64,000 nt of DNA from Mucilaginibacter saanensis (GTDB taxonomy: Bacteria > Bacteroidota > Bacteroidia > Sphingobacteriales > Sphingobacteriaceae). The position numbers were made by a program, and so were the translations under genes. The stretch lies in the NCBI RefSeq assembly GCF_014200575.1, contig NZ_JACHBZ010000011.1, positions 1 through 64,000 of the forward strand. Reading direction: 5' to 3'. The notes under the pieces are model-generated. The model was given only the letters and a program-made list of their open reading frames with translations, had not been told where the DNA came from and made no database searches. Below, piece after piece: positions 26,436 to 33,982 of this stretch (position 1 is the stretch's first letter; every line of letters starts with the position of its first letter).

Positions 26436-26711
26436 CTAATCTTTCAGTTCGTTGAGGCAGGCAATATAATCGTTAAGTACCTCCTGGTTGAGTACATATT
26501 TGAGGTTACGGCCTTCTTTTTCGGGTAGCAGCAGGTCAGCATCAACCAGTTGTTTTAAATGATGGGAAACAGACGGCTGGGTAAGATCAAGCAGGTCATT
26601 TACTTCTGCGCAATAAAGGCAGTCCTTCTTTTTCTTAAACTGTTGTAAAATAGCTATCCGGTTGGCATCGCTAAGTGCCCGGGATATTTTTTCTATTTTT
26701 TTGTTGTCCAT
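26436..26711 (-). CDS. ArsR/SmtB family repressor
   Basis: 91 aa winged helix. The recognition helix is in LTQPSVSHHLKQL (about 47-59), followed by a wing with EKEGRNLKYVLN. Two cysteines in KKDCLYCAEV just before the recognition helix could sense a metal or thiol reagent, but the classical ELCVCDL motif is absent, so a non-metal ligand is possible. It probably controls itself and the downstream MFS gene through the palindrome at 26782-26797. Confidence 0.9.
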   Translation of the reverse strand: MDNKKIEKISRALSDANRIAILQQFKKKKDCLYCAEVNDLLDLTQPSVSHHLKQLVDADLLLPEKEGRNLKYVLNQEVLNDYIACLNELKD

Positions 26712-26756
26712 TATTTATGGTTGATCATGTTTGAGATTAGTAGTGATTAACCATTG

Positions 26757-26797
26757 CAAAGGTAAGTGCTGGTATTGATATATAGAAATGTTTCTAT
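26757..26797 (-). promoter_or_regulatory. arsR promoter with palindromic operator
   Basis: Minus-strand TACCTTTG (26757-26764) fits the -7 consensus. At 26782-26797 there is a perfect palindrome, ATAGAAA-TG-TTTCTAT, placed over the -33 region. This is a sensible repressor site for autoregulation by the ArsR protein starting 46 bp downstream. Confidence 0.65.
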
Positions 26798-26811
26798 GTA
26801 TTTGGATTGTC

Positions 26812-26853
26812 AAAAAAAACTATCACAACTGCGGGCATCTGCGGTTGTGATAG
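26812..26853 (-). terminator. Terminator of the GNAT-nitrilase gene
   Basis: CTATCACAAC (26820-26829) and GTTGTGATAG (26844-26853) form a 10-bp stem; on the minus strand a run of eight T follows. It lies 21 bp past the stop codon of the fusion gene. Confidence 0.85.
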
Positions 26854-26873
26854 CCAATACCTGCCAGATTAAA

Positions 26874-28400
26874 TTATACCTTTTTGCCGTTAAAGGTTAT
26901 ATTATATAAATCTGTCCGACGGTCTTTAAGGTTCTGCACGCTGCCATATTCATGTAACTCTTCCAGGGTTGACAGGTCGACGTCGGCAATTACAATCATT
27001 TCGGTATTTGGTGTAGCTTCTGACTGTATACCGTTGGTCGGGAAACCAAAGTCTGATGGTGTAAACACAGCCGATTGTGCGTAGGAGATACCCATGTTAT
27101 TTACATTAGGCAAGTTACCTACACAGCCTGCAATGGCAACAAAACACTCGTTTTCAACCGCGCGGGCCTGGGCGCAAAACTTAACGCGGTTGTAGCCGTT
27201 TTGGGTGTCGGTTAAAAAGGGGACAAACAATATCTGCATATCCTGGCTGGCCAATATGCGCGATAGTTCCGGAAACTCCACATCGTAACAGATCAGGATT
27301 CCTATTTTACCGGCATCGGTATCAAAAACACGTACCTCATCGCCGCCACGCATACCCCATGAGCTTATCTCGGCCGGAGTAGGATGTATCTTATAAACTT
27401 CTTCCATACTGCCGTTGCGCCTAAACAGGTACGATACATTGTATAACGACTCCTCAAAAATAACCGGCATGCTGCCTGCAATAATATTTACGTTGTACGA
27501 TACCGACAGTTTTGAAAATTCCTCCACGATGGGTTGGGTGTACTTAGCCAGCTCACGCATGGCCTTTGCCGAATCCATGTGGTTATAGTCGGCCATGAGC
27601 GGGGTATTGAATAATTCCGGGAACAGGATAAAATCGGCCTGGTAATCGCTCACGGCATCAATAAAATATTCGGCATGTTTCATGAGCTCGCTAATGTTGC
27701 TGTAGGAACGCATTTGCCATTGCACCAGGCCTATGCGTACTACTGTTTTTTGATTAATAGCCGTGCTGATCTCCTCGTAATAAACATTGTTCCATTCAAT
27801 TAAGGTGGCAAACCCTTTGGAGCGGCTGTCCTCGGGCAAATAATTGCGTAATATTTTGCGTACGTGAAAATCATTAGCCAGTTGGAACGACAGCGTAGGA
27901 TCGTAAATCTCCTTGTACTTTACCTTGTCGATATACTGGCGGGGGGTAAGGTCGTTCTGATATTTTTGATAGTTGGGTATCCGCCCTCCGGCTATAATAC
28001 TTTTCAGGTTCAGTTTTTCGCAAAGGGCCTTGCGGGCCTCATATAAGCGGCGTGCCAGCCGCAACCCCCGGTAATTGGGATGTATAAAAACATCAATGCC
28101 ATATAATACATCGCCTTTATCGGTATGGGTTTTAAAGGAACTATCGCCGGTTATCTGTTTATAGGTGTGGTTATCGCCAAATTTGGCATAGTCAACCATG
28201 ATGGATAAGGCACAGCCTACCACCACATCATTAACGGTGATGCAGATCTGCCCTTCCGGAAATAATTTGATGAGCTTTTTAATGGAGTTGGCATCCCAAT
28301 AGTCTTCGTCCATATCCATATAGGCCGATTTCATTGACTTTTTTAACTCCTGGTAATCCTGTACTTCCAGGTTACGCATTTCAATACTTTGCAGATCCAT
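26874..28400 (-). CDS. GNAT acetyltransferase-carbon-nitrogen hydrolase fusion
   Basis: 508 aa. Residues about 1-205 form a GNAT domain (DVFIHPNYRGLRLARRLYEAR is the acetyl-CoA-binding strand-turn; key residues RGLRLARRL). Residues about 218-505 are a nitrilase-superfamily amidase with a complete triad: E262 in FPELF, K337 in YKIHP and C371 in ILICYDVEFPE. Such fusions occur widely in Bacteroidota and the substrate is unknown; an acyl-transfer plus amide-hydrolysis pair acting on the same metabolite is inferred. It is monocistronic with its own terminator. Confidence 0.9.
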   Translation of the reverse strand: MDLQSIEMRNLEVQDYQELKKSMKSAYMDMDEDYWDANSIKKLIKLFPEGQICITVNDVVVGCALSIMVDYAKFGDNHTYKQITGDSSFKTHTDKGDVLYGIDVFIHPNYRGLRLARRLYEARKALCEKLNLKSIIAGGRIPNYQKYQNDLTPRQYIDKVKYKEIYDPTLSFQLANDFHVRKILRNYLPEDSRSKGFATLIEWNNVYYEEISTAINQKTVVRIGLVQWQMRSYSNISELMKHAEYFIDAVSDYQADFILFPELFNTPLMADYNHMDSAKAMRELAKYTQPIVEEFSKLSVSYNVNIIAGSMPVIFEESLYNVSYLFRRNGSMEEVYKIHPTPAEISSWGMRGGDEVRVFDTDAGKIGILICYDVEFPELSRILASQDMQILFVPFLTDTQNGYNRVKFCAQARAVENECFVAIAGCVGNLPNVNNMGISYAQSAVFTPSDFGFPTNGIQSEATPNTEMIVIADVDLSTLEELHEYGSVQNLKDRRTDLYNITFNGKKV

Positions 28401-28421
28401 ATTTATTGTGTCTGTTTTAAA

Positions 28422-28805
28422 TTATCTGATATTAGGTTTCCTGTGCCACCAGGCCCATAGCATAAGCACCGGTTGTAAAGCTAAACGCAGCCAGGCAATA
28501 AGCGGTGTTACTATTAAGTTACCTAATTTTAAAGGAGCATCAGCTATCATGCTGATGTGTACCGGTAAAAAGGCAATAAGCATTAGTATAATTCCATAAA
28601 CGGCCCAGCACCGTGTTTTTACTGGGATAAGCAGCAGGGCAAACAGTATTTCAAAGCCCCCGGCAAGTATGTTTAGCAATACCGGATGAGGCAAATAATG
28701 CGGAATAATGCGATAATAAGATGCCGGGTTAATAAAATGATTAAGGCCCGCAAGGGCATACCCGGCTATTAGTATAATAAGACTTGTGTTTTTTATAAAA
28801 CGCAT
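28422..28805 (-). CDS. DoxX-like small membrane protein
   Basis: 127 aa with four hydrophobic helices, a DoxX/MauE-like arrangement. Features are GLNHFINPASYYRIIPHYLP in the first loop (key NHFxNP) and GGFEILFALLLI. Members are often linked to redox or thiosulfate metabolism, but for this short subfamily the role is unknown. It is 21 bp upstream of the GNAT-nitrilase start on the same strand, so the two may be co-transcribed. Divergent from hemA. Confidence 0.75.
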   Translation of the reverse strand: MRFIKNTSLIILIAGYALAGLNHFINPASYYRIIPHYLPHPVLLNILAGGFEILFALLLIPVKTRCWAVYGIILMLIAFLPVHISMIADAPLKLGNLIVTPLIAWLRLALQPVLMLWAWWHRKPNIR

Positions 28806-28915
28806 TGCTTAATATACATTATTTTGCTAAGTATTGTTTTAAGCAGTTTTAATGTGGTTTTATAGTCATTTCGCGTAATTTATAACCATTCTAAATACGC
28901 CTGTTTGACAAAGTG

Positions 28916-28949
28916 TTGACATTGGAACGCTTTTATAGTGATATTTTTG
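28916..28949 (+). promoter_or_regulatory. Probable hemA promoter
   Basis: TATTTTTG at 28942-28949 fits the -7 box; TTGAC at 28916-28920 is a candidate -33 element at slightly long spacing. It would give a leader of roughly 15 nt before the TTG start at 28972. Confidence 0.5.
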
Positions 28950-28971
28950 TTGGGTCAAATTTAAAACTGCT

Positions 28972-30198
28972 TTGAAGTATTTAAAGGTTATTGCTTTTAC
29001 ACACAAACAGATTGAACTGAAGGAATTAGGTAGATTGGTGATTTGCCAGGAAAATCTGACGGAGAAACTTCAACAAGTTAAAACTCAATTTGGGATACCA
29101 GAAATATTTTATCTGGCTACGTGCAACCGTGTTGAATTTGTTATGACAACCCCACAGGTTGTTGATAAGGATTTTGCGAAACGGTTTATCGAAGCTTTTA
29201 ATACTGAGCTTTGCCCGGAATCCCTGAGCACATTTATGGATAGTGCATCCATTTATGAAGATCAGGAGGCTATGGTGCATCTGTTGCGTACTTCATGCTC
29301 GCTTGAAAGTTTAATAGTTGGCGAAAAAGAGATTTTAGCCCAGCTGCGTAAGGCTTACGAGCATTGCAGGGAGGCGGGCCTTACCGGCGATGGTTTACGC
29401 ATGGTGATGAGCTGCGTGGTTAAAACGGCCAAGGAGGTTTACACCCATACCAATATTTCAAAAAATCCAATCTCGGTGGTTTCTTTAGCCTACCGTAAGT
29501 TAAAAGATCTTAATTTGTGTTCAAACGCCCGTGTATTGATCATCGGTGCAGGCGAAACCAACCGCAATATTTCTAAATACCTGCAGAAACATAAATTTTC
29601 AAACTTTGCGATATTTAACCGAACGGTTTCAAAAGCACAGCAATTAGCTGTTGACCTTAATGGCGAAGCTTTTGATCTGGAGGCTTTAAAAACGTACAAC
29701 AAGGGTTTTGATGTAATTATTACCTGTACATCGGCAGTAGAACCCATTATTACTACCGAAATATATCAATCGCTCCTAAACGGCGAAACCACCCGCAAGA
29801 CCATTGTGGACCTGGCTATACCTAATGACACTGCGCCCGAAGTATTGGAGCAGTTCCCGGTTAATTTTATCGAAGTACATTCACTAAACGAAGTTGCCAA
29901 ACGCAACCTGCAGGAGCGCTACCAGGAACTGGTACATGCCGAAGGGATTATTGAGCAAAACATTGCCGAGTTTTTAACCCAGTTAAAACAACGCCGTATT
30001 GAAGTGGCCATGCGCCAGGTACCCGAAAAAATTAAGGAGATCCGTAATACAGCTATCAACTCTGTTTTTGCCGATGAGGTGCAAGGTCTTGATGAACAGT
30101 CACGTGAGATACTGGAAAAGGTGATCAATTACATGGAGAAAAAGTATATCAGTGTACCCATGATCATGGCCAAGGATATATTGATCAACGAAAACTAA
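28972..30198 (+). CDS. hemA: Glutamyl-tRNA reductase
   Basis: 408 aa. It reduces Glu-tRNA(Glu) to glutamate-1-semialdehyde with NADPH, the committed step of C5 tetrapyrrole synthesis. The catalytic C51 is in LATCNRVEF; the NADPH-binding Rossmann loop is VLIIGAGETNRN (about 188-199); a helical dimerisation region closes the protein. The start is TTG: the frame is closed by TGA at 28939, and the first in-frame ATG lies just beyond C51, so no ATG could give an active enzyme. First gene of the heme cluster. Confidence 0.95.
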   Translation: MKYLKVIAFTHKQIELKELGRLVICQENLTEKLQQVKTQFGIPEIFYLATCNRVEFVMTTPQVVDKDFAKRFIEAFNTELCPESLSTFMDSASIYEDQEAMVHLLRTSCSLESLIVGEKEILAQLRKAYEHCREAGLTGDGLRMVMSCVVKTAKEVYTHTNISKNPISVVSLAYRKLKDLNLCSNARVLIIGAGETNRNISKYLQKHKFSNFAIFNRTVSKAQQLAVDLNGEAFDLEALKTYNKGFDVIITCTSAVEPIITTEIYQSLLNGETTRKTIVDLAIPNDTAPEVLEQFPVNFIEVHSLNEVAKRNLQERYQELVHAEGIIEQNIAEFLTQLKQRRIEVAMRQVPEKIKEIRNTAINSVFADEVQGLDEQSREILEKVINYMEKKYISVPMIMAKDILINEN

Positions 30199-30220
30199 TC
30201 CAACAATATTTATAATATAG

Positions 30221-30360
30221 CTACCGCGAGTTTAGCGAAGCATAACTCGTGGTGTCACCCTATCATAAGCTTCCAGCTTATGATGAATGATCAAGCTGTT
30301 TTTATATTAAAGCTGAAAGCTTGTTATACCACGAGTTACGCTTCGCTAAACTCGCGGTGG
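30221..30360. repeat. Palindromic REP-like element downstream of the RAYT pseudogene
   Basis: The left arm CTACCGCGAGTTTAGCGAAG...CTCGTGG (30221-30252) is complementary to the right arm CCACGAGTTACGCTTCGC...GCGGTGG (30329-30360). A second small hairpin, CATAAGCTTCCAGCTTATG, lies inside. The right arm with its AAAGCTGAAAGCTT lead is the same word found twice upstream of the transposase gene. Confidence 0.9.
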
Positions 30361-30380
30361 CATTTAATACGCGGTAGCAA

Positions 30381-30929
30381 TTAAATCATCAGTATAATAT
30401 CAATTAATCCTTTACCGCCCGCATAATCTCGTGCACTACTATAAAGGTAATGCTCCGGCTCATCAACCCATCCTGCAGTTACCAGGTTCTGATGCAAGTA
30501 ATCCAGTTTTTGATCCATCACTTCGTTACTCCATAATTCAATAGGGTGATTACCTTGTTGCCAGAATTGATATTGTTCGTTATTAGGGTTGCGTTTTCCT
30601 TCACGTTCAAAGAATCATAACATCCACTCGCGTCTGCTTTCCTGGATATTTGAACTTATAGCCTTGGTGATCATTTTTGAGGTATGCCTTTTTACATCTC
30701 TCAGAATATCCTGCATCGGTTTTTCTTTTGTACCCATTATCAGGTGAACGTGATTACTCATAATCACCCATGCGTATAATTGGAGTCCTTTGTTTGCTAT
30801 ACAATATTTGAGGCTATCAACCAGTATATCTTTGTATTCGCTTCTCGTAAATACATCTATCCATCTTACTACGGTAAAGGTTACAAAATACGGGCGCTCC
30901 TGATCATGGAATTTATAATTGCTGCTCAT
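30381..30929 (-). pseudogene. REP-associated tyrosine transposase (RAYT, Y1_Tnp), broken by an in-frame TGA
   Basis: The frame starts at 30929 and runs to a TAA at 30381-30383: 183 codons with one internal stop, TGA at 30615-30617 (codon 105). Relatives have Trp in this WML(W) position, so a single TGG-to-TGA change is likely. Upstream of it the HUH motif SNHVHLIMG is intact. Past the stop the same frame continues with GNHPIEL and DYLHQNLVTAGWV, which holds the presumed catalytic Tyr (codon 144). The truncated 104-aa product would lack it. Without the stop, the gene would be full length. Related palindromes flank it on both sides. Confidence 0.88.
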
Positions 30930-30954
30930 TGGGTTAAGTTAATAAAGTTGTTTT

Positions 30955-31020
30955 AAAGCTGGAAGCTTTAATCATGTATTGCCACGAGTTACGCTATCGC
31001 TAAACTCGCGGCAACTCTTT
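30955..31020. repeat. REP-like repeat upstream of RAYT, copy A
   Basis: 66 bp: AAAGCTGGAAGCTTTAATC, then ACGAGTTACGCTATCGC and AACTCGCGGC. Direct repeat of copy B at 31033-31098, with internal inverted symmetry (GAGTT...AACTC; GCTATCGC). Confidence 0.9.
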
Positions 31021-31032
31021 TATAAAGTTATG

Positions 31033-31098
31033 TGAGCTGAAAGCTTTAATCATGTATTACCGCAAGTTACGCTATCGCTAAACTCGCGGCAGCTCTTT
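31033..31098. repeat. REP-like repeat upstream of RAYT, copy B
   Basis: 66 bp, nearly identical to copy A, start-to-start distance 78 bp. It shares the AAGCTTTAATCATGTATT lead and the GCTATCGCTAAACTCGCGGC body. The same word closes the element downstream of the transposase gene. Confidence 0.9.
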
Positions 31099-31218
31099 AA
31101 CCACCCAATTCCCTGTTTGATCTCCTTTTTTTGACTTTTGAATTTTAACTTTTGAATTATCATTAGTCAGCCTACTTTCATAACATGAATTAATGTTAAA
31201 TTCATCCCTATAAAAAAT

Positions 31219-31226
31219 TAAATTTG
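31219..31226 (+). promoter_or_regulatory. Probable -7 box of hemCD
   Basis: TAAATTTG fits TAnnTTTG and lies 22 bp before the TTG start at 31248. The -33 element is not clear. A promoter here would make sense because the RAYT remnant separates hemCD from hemA. Confidence 0.45.
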
Positions 31227-31247
31227 CACCTGTAAATAATCATTCTT

Positions 31248-32822
31248 TTGGACAGAACACTGATAATAGGAACCCGCGGCAGTGAATTAGCACTATGGCA
31301 GGCTAATTTTGTAAAAGACAGCCTTGCTGCAATTAATATAACTGCCGAACTCAAGATCATAAAAACCCAGGGCGACCGTATACTAAACCTCAGCTTTGAT
31401 AAGTTAGAGGGTAAGGGCTTTTTTACAAAAGAATTAGAAGAAGAATTATTGGCAGGTACTATTGATATTGCGGTACACTCGCACAAGGATCTGCCCACTG
31501 AAAACCCTCCGGGACTCATCATCGCAGCAGTTTCAGAACGGGAGGACCCCGCTGAACTGTTGTTGATCTTGAAAGATTGTGTTGACGTACACCAAAAGCT
31601 TTCTGTAAAATACGGAGCTATTGTGGGTACCTCATCAAACAGGCGTAAGGCCCAGCTATTGGCTTACCGCCCTGACCTGGAGATAGAAGAGTTACGCGGT
31701 AATGTACCCACCCGCATAGGTAAATTGCGCGACGAAAAATACGATGCCATTATGCTGGCCAAAGCCGGTGTAAGCCGCCTGGGTTTAGACCTGAGCGAGT
31801 TTCATGTGGAGGAGTTAACTCCTGCTGAGCTTGTTCCGGCTCCGGCACAGGGCGCGCTGGCTATCCAGATCCGCGAGAGCAACCAGGAAGTTTTTGAGAT
31901 ACTGCAAACCCTGCACCACCCCGATGTGGCCGAGGAACTGGCTGTTGAAAGAACCGTGCTTAAACTTTTTGGCGGTGGCTGTCACCTGCCATTGGGTTGC
32001 TATTGCCGTCGTGATGAAGGTGTTTTTCAGGTATTTACCTCAAAGGCCGAAGCCGGGGATGAATTTCCGGACAGGTTATTTTTAGAGGCTCCGACTACCG
32101 AAGGACTGGCCGAAAAGATAGTAGCAAAATTTGCCAAAGGACGTAAGTTCCCATCAAAGGTATTTATATCACGCGAATTGTCTGATCAAAGTTACTTTGC
32201 CAAGGCGTTAAAGCATCACGGTATTGAGGTTGAGGCCCGTTCGCTGATCCGTACCGTGCCGGTAATGACCAAATTTGACTCTTATATATTAAAAAATATC
32301 GACTGGGTGTTTTTCTCCAGTAAAAATGCGGTAGAGTACTTTTTTCAACTCAACCCGCAGTTTCCTAAAAAAGTAAAGTTTGGTGTAATGGGCAGCGGTT
32401 CTGAGGAAATGCTGCGTCGCAAAGGCCACTTTACAGATTATGTTGGCGAAGGCACAGATACCGCCGAAGTAGCTGAGGAATTTGCCAAGCTGGCCAATGG
32501 TAAAATTGTATTGTTCCCCGGTGCCGAAAGCCCGATGAGGAGCATACAGCAGGGCCTGTCTGCCGATACCAAGATCATTGACCTGCCGGTATACGAAACC
32601 GTGCTGGAAGAAGAAGTAGAAGCCAGCGGTGCCGATGTAATGGTATTTACCAGTCCCTCAAATGTAGAGGCTTACTTTGCCGATAACCTGCTTGATCCGT
32701 ACCAAAAGGTAATAGCCATAGGTAAATCAACCGGCAAGAAATTTGATGAAATGGGGGTAAAATACACCCTGCCTTATTCGCCCGATGAAGTTGGGCTGTC
32801 TGAGGCTGTGTTTGGATTATAG
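31248..32822 (+). CDS. hemCD: Hydroxymethylbilane synthase-uroporphyrinogen-III synthase fusion
   Basis: 524 aa. Residues about 1-305 are HemC: IIGTRGSELALWQ at the N-terminus, HSHKDLP (D81), and C245 in FGGGCHLPLG, which binds the dipyrromethane cofactor. Residues about 310-524 are HemD, with FFSSKNAVEYFF and VFTSPSNVEAYF. One polypeptide thus takes porphobilinogen to uroporphyrinogen III without releasing the unstable bilane. The start is TTG at 31248: a TAA closes the frame 15 bp upstream and the first in-frame ATG is near codon 169. The fusion is longer than either single enzyme and both halves look intact. Confidence 0.95.
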   Translation: MDRTLIIGTRGSELALWQANFVKDSLAAINITAELKIIKTQGDRILNLSFDKLEGKGFFTKELEEELLAGTIDIAVHSHKDLPTENPPGLIIAAVSEREDPAELLLILKDCVDVHQKLSVKYGAIVGTSSNRRKAQLLAYRPDLEIEELRGNVPTRIGKLRDEKYDAIMLAKAGVSRLGLDLSEFHVEELTPAELVPAPAQGALAIQIRESNQEVFEILQTLHHPDVAEELAVERTVLKLFGGGCHLPLGCYCRRDEGVFQVFTSKAEAGDEFPDRLFLEAPTTEGLAEKIVAKFAKGRKFPSKVFISRELSDQSYFAKALKHHGIEVEARSLIRTVPVMTKFDSYILKNIDWVFFSSKNAVEYFFQLNPQFPKKVKFGVMGSGSEEMLRRKGHFTDYVGEGTDTAEVAEEFAKLANGKIVLFPGAESPMRSIQQGLSADTKIIDLPVYETVLEEEVEASGADVMVFTSPSNVEAYFADNLLDPYQKVIAIGKSTGKKFDEMGVKYTLPYSPDEVGLSEAVFGL

Positions 32823-32914
32823 GCCCCCTAATCCCTAAAGGGGAAATGATTGGCGGCCTTAATATAAAATAAGAATTTTTAAAAAAAAACTCCCCCTTTA
32901 GGGGGTTAGGGGGC
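32823..32914. repeat. Palindromic element between hemCD and hemB
   Basis: The left arm GCCCCCTAATCCCTAAAGGGG (key GCCCCCTAA..CTAAAGGGG, 32823-32843) pairs with CCCCCTTTAGGGGGTTAGG...GGC at 32892-32914. It starts at the hemCD stop and ends 2 bp before the hemB ATG, so the stem would lie against the translation start. Confidence 0.9.
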
Positions 32915-32916
32915 AT

Positions 32917-33888
32917 ATGTTACAAAGACCACGTAGAAACAGGAAAAGTGAAGTGATACGCCAAATGGTACAGGAAACACATGTTAGCGCTGCTAACCTG
33001 ATATTCCCGCTGTTTATTGTTGATGGTACGTTTCAAAAAACAGAAGTAGCCTCAATGCCGGGCATTTATCGTTATTCTATTGATAATTTGCTGCGCGAAA
33101 TCGAGAGCTGTTTAAAACTGGGTTTAAATTCGTTTGATCTGTTCCCCAATATTGAGGAATCATTAAAAGATCCGTTTGCTACCGAAAGTCACCGTGAGGA
33201 GAGTTTGTATCTGCGGGCTATCCGCGAGGTAAAAAAGAATTTCCCCGAAGCTTGTGTGGTTACCGATGTAGCCATGGATCCTTACAGCAGCGATGGTCAC
33301 GATGGTATTGTTAAAAACGGTGAGATCCTGAATGACGAAACGCTGGAGGTATTAGGCAAAATGGCTTTAGCCCATGCCCAATGCGGTGCCGATATCATTG
33401 CCCCTTCAGACATGATGGACGGGCGAGTAGGATATATTCGCAATGTGTTGGACGAAAACGGCTATACAAACGTTTCTATCATGTCATACTCGGCCAAGTA
33501 TGCCAGTGCTTTTTATGGTCCGTTCCGGGATGCCTTAAATTCAGCTCCTAAATTTGGTGATAAAAAAACCTATCAGATGAATCCCGCCAACCAGCGCGAG
33601 GCATTGATTGAGGCTAATTTGGATGAGCTGGAAGGTGCCGATTTTTTAATGGTAAAACCGGCATTACCTTACCTTGACGTAATAAAACTGATCAAAGACA
33701 ATACCGAATTACCGGTAGCGGCCTACAATGTAAGCGGCGAGTATGCCATGATTAAGGCAGCCATACAACGCGGCTGGCTTAATGAGCAGCGTGCCATTAC
33801 CGAAGTGCTTACCAGCATCAGGAGGGCAGGAGCCACGGCGATATTAACCTATCATGCCAAGGAAGTGCTGGAGAATAAATGGTTTTAG
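32917..33888 (+). CDS. hemB: Delta-aminolevulinic acid dehydratase
   Basis: 323 aa, normal length. It condenses two 5-aminolevulinate molecules into porphobilinogen. The Schiff-base lysines are in MSYSAKYASAFYGPF and FLMVKPALPYLD. At the metal site the sequence is DVAMDPYSSDGHDG, with Asp and other residues in place of the three Cys of zinc-dependent enzymes, so a Mg-type enzyme is expected. The ATG at 32917 lies directly beside a palindromic element. Confidence 0.97.
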   Translation: MLQRPRRNRKSEVIRQMVQETHVSAANLIFPLFIVDGTFQKTEVASMPGIYRYSIDNLLREIESCLKLGLNSFDLFPNIEESLKDPFATESHREESLYLRAIREVKKNFPEACVVTDVAMDPYSSDGHDGIVKNGEILNDETLEVLGKMALAHAQCGADIIAPSDMMDGRVGYIRNVLDENGYTNVSIMSYSAKYASAFYGPFRDALNSAPKFGDKKTYQMNPANQREALIEANLDELEGADFLMVKPALPYLDVIKLIKDNTELPVAAYNVSGEYAMIKAAIQRGWLNEQRAITEVLTSIRRAGATAILTYHAKEVLENKWF

Positions 33889-33889
33889 G

Positions 33890-33974
33890 AAGCTAAAAGC
33901 TTAAGGCATAAAGCCGAAAGTTTTACTAAACGATATAAAACAAGCTTTAAGCTTTGTGCTTTCAGTTTTACGCT
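33890..33974. repeat. Palindromic element between hemB and hemL
   Basis: AAGCTAAAAGCTTAAGGCAT...CGAAAG (33890-33920) is an imperfect inverted copy of AAGCTTTAAGCTTTGTGCTTTCAG (key words within 33941-33974). It fills the gap and ends 8 bp before the hemL ATG. Confidence 0.65.
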
Positions 33975-33982
33975 AAAAAAGA

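Noticed and set aside
30615..30617. TGA in the RAYT gene read as selenocysteine or recoded Trp
   Set aside because: No SECIS-like context was apparent, and genes in the window use TGA as a normal stop, for example ispG.
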